Positions 5,795-7,425 of a stretch of 7,425 nt of DNA are shown piece after piece. The stretch covers positions 2,391 through 9,815 of the forward strand of contig NVSW01000030.1 of the NCBI GenBank assembly GCA_002401365.1, written 5' to 3'. Below the pieces are notes generated by a model. That model was not told the origin of the DNA. It saw nothing but the letters and a program-made list of their open reading frames with translations, and ran no database searches. Made by a program: the position numbers and the translations under genes. Numbering within the stretch: the stretch's first letter is position 1; each line of letters opens with the position of its first letter. Source of the stretch: Piscirickettsiaceae bacterium (lineage in GTDB: Bacteria; Pseudomonadota; Gammaproteobacteria; Methylococcales; Cycloclasticaceae).

Positions 5795-5844
5795 CGACAA
5801 GGCTATAATATCGTCTTTCAACATCAATAATGTAAGCACTCGAG
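5795..5844 (+). promoter_or_regulatory. Candidate valS promoter and leader
   Basis: A perfect TATAAT at 5804-5809 lies 35 bases before the valS ATG. No good -35 is visible at 16-18 bases upstream (5781-5786 reads AACGCC). There is no strong Shine-Dalgarno; CGAG abuts the ATG and GTAAG lies eight bases before it. The CGACAA at 5795-5800 and this GTAAG also occur ahead of the decayed valS start, suggesting the two leaders are related. Confidence 0.4.
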
Positions 5845-7425
5845 ATGGATAAGATATACGCCCCGCACGACATTGAATCACGCTGGTACACGGAATGGGA
5901 AGAACAAGGCTACTTTGAACCTAAAGGTGGCGATTCGGCTTATTGCATTATGATTCCTCCGCCAAATGTTACCGGTAGCTTGCATATGGGGCATGCGTTC
6001 CAAGATACGATTATGGATTCGCTTACGCGCTATCACCGTATGAAAGGCAATAACACGCTTTGGCAAGCGGGCAGTGACCATGCCGGGATTGCTACACAAA
6101 TGGTGGTTGAGCGCCAACTTAATGCTGAGGGTAAAACACGCCACGACTTAGGCCGCGAAGCATTCGTTGAGCGTATTTGGGACTGGAAAGAAGAGTCTGG
6201 CAATACCATTACTAAACAATTACGTCGGATGGGGTCATCGTTAGATTGGTCGCGTGAACGATTTACGATGGACGAAGGTTTATCTAAAGCGGTTAACGAG
6301 GTGTTTGTAAAACTGCACGAAGAAGGGCTTATTTATCGTGGCAAACGCCTTGTAAATTGGGATCCAAAACTACACACGGCCGTGTCCGATCTTGAAGTGA
6401 TTTCAACTGAAGAACAAGGCCATATGTGGCACATGCGTTACCCATTAGCCGATGGTAGCGGCGAATTGGTAGTGGCCACTACGCGACCAGAAACCATGTT
6501 GGGCGATGCTTGCGTTGCTGTGCATCCGTCCGATGAGCGTTACCAACACCTGATTGGTAAAATGATCGCGTTGCCTTTATGTGACCGTGAAATCCCTATT
6601 ATTGCGGATGACTACGTAGACCCTGAATTTGGTACCGGTTGCGTAAAAATCACCCCTGCTCACGACTTTAACGATTACGAAGTGGGGCAACGCCATGATA
6701 TGCCGTTGATTAATATTTTCACCGCTGACGCATCCATCAACGAGGACGCGCCCGAAAAATACCGTGGCATGGATCGCGTTAAAGCGCGTAAGCAAATCGT
6801 GCAAGACCTTGATGATTTAGGCTTAATTGCCAAAATTGACGACCATACGTTAATGGTGCCTCGCGGCGATCGTTCTGGCGTTATTATTGAACCCTTACTT
6901 ACTGACCAATGGTTTGTGAAAGCTAAGGCTCTTGCAGAACCCGCTATTGAAGCGGTTAAAAGCGGCAAAATTAAATTTGTACCTGAAAACTGGGACAAAA
7001 CATATTACAACTGGATGGACAATATTCAGGACTGGTGTATTTCTCGTCAAATTTGGTGGGGTCATCGCATCCCTGCGTGGTACGACGAAAATGGCAACAT
7101 TTATGTAGGCCGAGACGAAGCTGAAGTTCGTGAAAAACATCAGCTTGCCGACGACTTTAGCCTGAGGCAAGACGAAGACGTGCTCGACACGTGGTTTTCA
7201 TCTGCCTTATGGCCGTTTTCTACCTTAGGCTGGCCCGATAAAACACCTGAACTCGACACCTTTTATCCAACGAGCGTATTGGTGACAGGTTTCGACATTA
7301 TCTTCTTCTGGGTTGCCCGAATGATCATGATGGGTTTGAAGTTTATGGACGATGTGCCGTTCAAAGAAATTTACATTCATGGTTTAGTGCGCGATGCGGA
7401 AGGGCAAAAAATGTCCAAGTCGAAA
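5845..7425 (+). CDS. valS: Valyl-tRNA synthetase (N-terminal 527 residues, gene cut by window edge)
   Basis: ValS charges tRNA-Val with valine in the cytosol and hydrolyses mischarged threonyl-tRNA-Val in its CP1 editing domain. The visible 527 residues of an expected ~920-950 include the class I motif HMGH (residues 47-50, inside PPPNVTGSLHMGHA), the editing-domain blocks ATTRPETMLGD (from about 211) and GTGCVKITPAHDFNDYEVG (263-281), the catalytic-domain segment DWCISRQIWWGHRIPAW (from 396), DVLDTWFSSALW, and KMSKS at 522-526 at the very edge. It closely follows E. coli ValS but lacks a short insertion in the editing domain. The anticodon-binding and coiled-coil C-terminus lie outside. The start matches the family N-terminus (MDKIYAPHDIE). 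The usual close link to holC is broken by two toxin-antitoxin modules, and a damaged copy of its first ~48 codons lies 955 bases upstream. Confidence 0.97.
   Translation, partial: MDKIYAPHDIESRWYTEWEEQGYFEPKGGDSAYCIMIPPPNVTGSLHMGHAFQDTIMDSLTRYHRMKGNNTLWQAGSDHAGIATQMVVERQLNAEGKTRHDLGREAFVERIWDWKEESGNTITKQLRRMGSSLDWSRERFTMDEGLSKAVNEVFVKLHEEGLIYRGKRLVNWDPKLHTAVSDLEVISTEEQGHMWHMRYPLADGSGELVVATTRPETMLGDACVAVHPSDERYQHLIGKMIALPLCDREIPIIADDYVDPEFGTGCVKITPAHDFNDYEVGQRHDMPLINIFTADASINEDAPEKYRGMDRVKARKQIVQDLDDLGLIAKIDDHTLMVPRGDRSGVIIEPLLTDQWFVKAKALAEPAIEAVKSGKIKFVPENWDKTYYNWMDNIQDWCISRQIWWGHRIPAWYDENGNIYVGRDEAEVREKHQLADDFSLRQDEDVLDTWFSSALWPFSTLGWPDKTPELDTFYPTSVLVTGFDIIFFWVARMIMMGLKFMDDVPFKEIYIHGLVRDAEGQKMSKSK

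Larger units (their letters stand above)
4890..5986 (+). repeat. Direct repeat of the valS 5' end bracketing parDE
   Basis: The units are 4890-5033 and 5845-5986, in the same orientation and offset by 955 bases. The first 113 bases are about 93% identical by hand alignment; the remainder is weaker with a two-base length difference. Everything between the units is the parE-parD pair and its control region. Homologous recombination between the units would remove parDE and leave one complete valS reading frame. Confidence 0.85.

Noticed and set aside
5694..5891. Minus-strand open frame of 65 codons across the valS start
   Set aside because: It covers the valS promoter and first codons in antisense and has no family match or ribosome binding site.
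5878..7170. Several minus-strand frames opposite valS
   Set aside because: All are antisense to a well-conserved synthetase frame.

Overview
The window looks like a chromosomal segment of a gammaproteobacterium, probably an aquatic or marine one. The basis is gene order: lptF-lptG runs divergently from pepA-holC-valS, the arrangement known from E. coli and relatives, and every conserved protein here reads as a gammaproteobacterial type. The genus cannot be fixed from the sequence alone.

Layout. Positions 1-1767 (minus strand) hold lptF and the first part of lptG, the two membrane subunits of the lipopolysaccharide-exporting ABC transporter; they overlap by one base (TAATG). A 78-base divergent spacer leads to pepA (1846-3333, +) and holC (3355-3777, +). 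valS follows at 5845 (+) and runs off the right edge just after its KMSKS motif. In the ancestral order holC and valS should be close together. Here they are about 2.07 kb apart.

That interval is the interesting part. Left to right it holds: two 48-base direct repeats beginning at the holC stop codon; a possible integron-type gene cassette carrying a yefM-yoeB toxin-antitoxin pair on the minus strand, with an attC-like site at its right end; about 220 bases without a gene; a decayed copy of the leader and first ~48 codons of valS (about 4834-5034); a parDE-type toxin-antitoxin pair on the minus strand; and a fresh leader for the intact valS. The second module is therefore bracketed by a 955-bp-spaced direct repeat of the valS 5' end. 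Either an insertion supplied its own valS start, or a duplication or foreign recombination event separated the old start from the gene.

How it works together. The core genes (LPS export, aminopeptidase, replication clamp-loader accessory subunit, valyl-tRNA synthetase) are ordinary and look intact. The two toxin-antitoxin modules are unrelated in family, face against the core genes, and each has its own candidate promoter with repeated operator-like sequences. They uncouple valS from pepA-holC, so valS must now use a promoter in the 222-bp spacer it shares with parD. No CRISPR array, tRNA, rRNA, transposase or integrase gene was seen.
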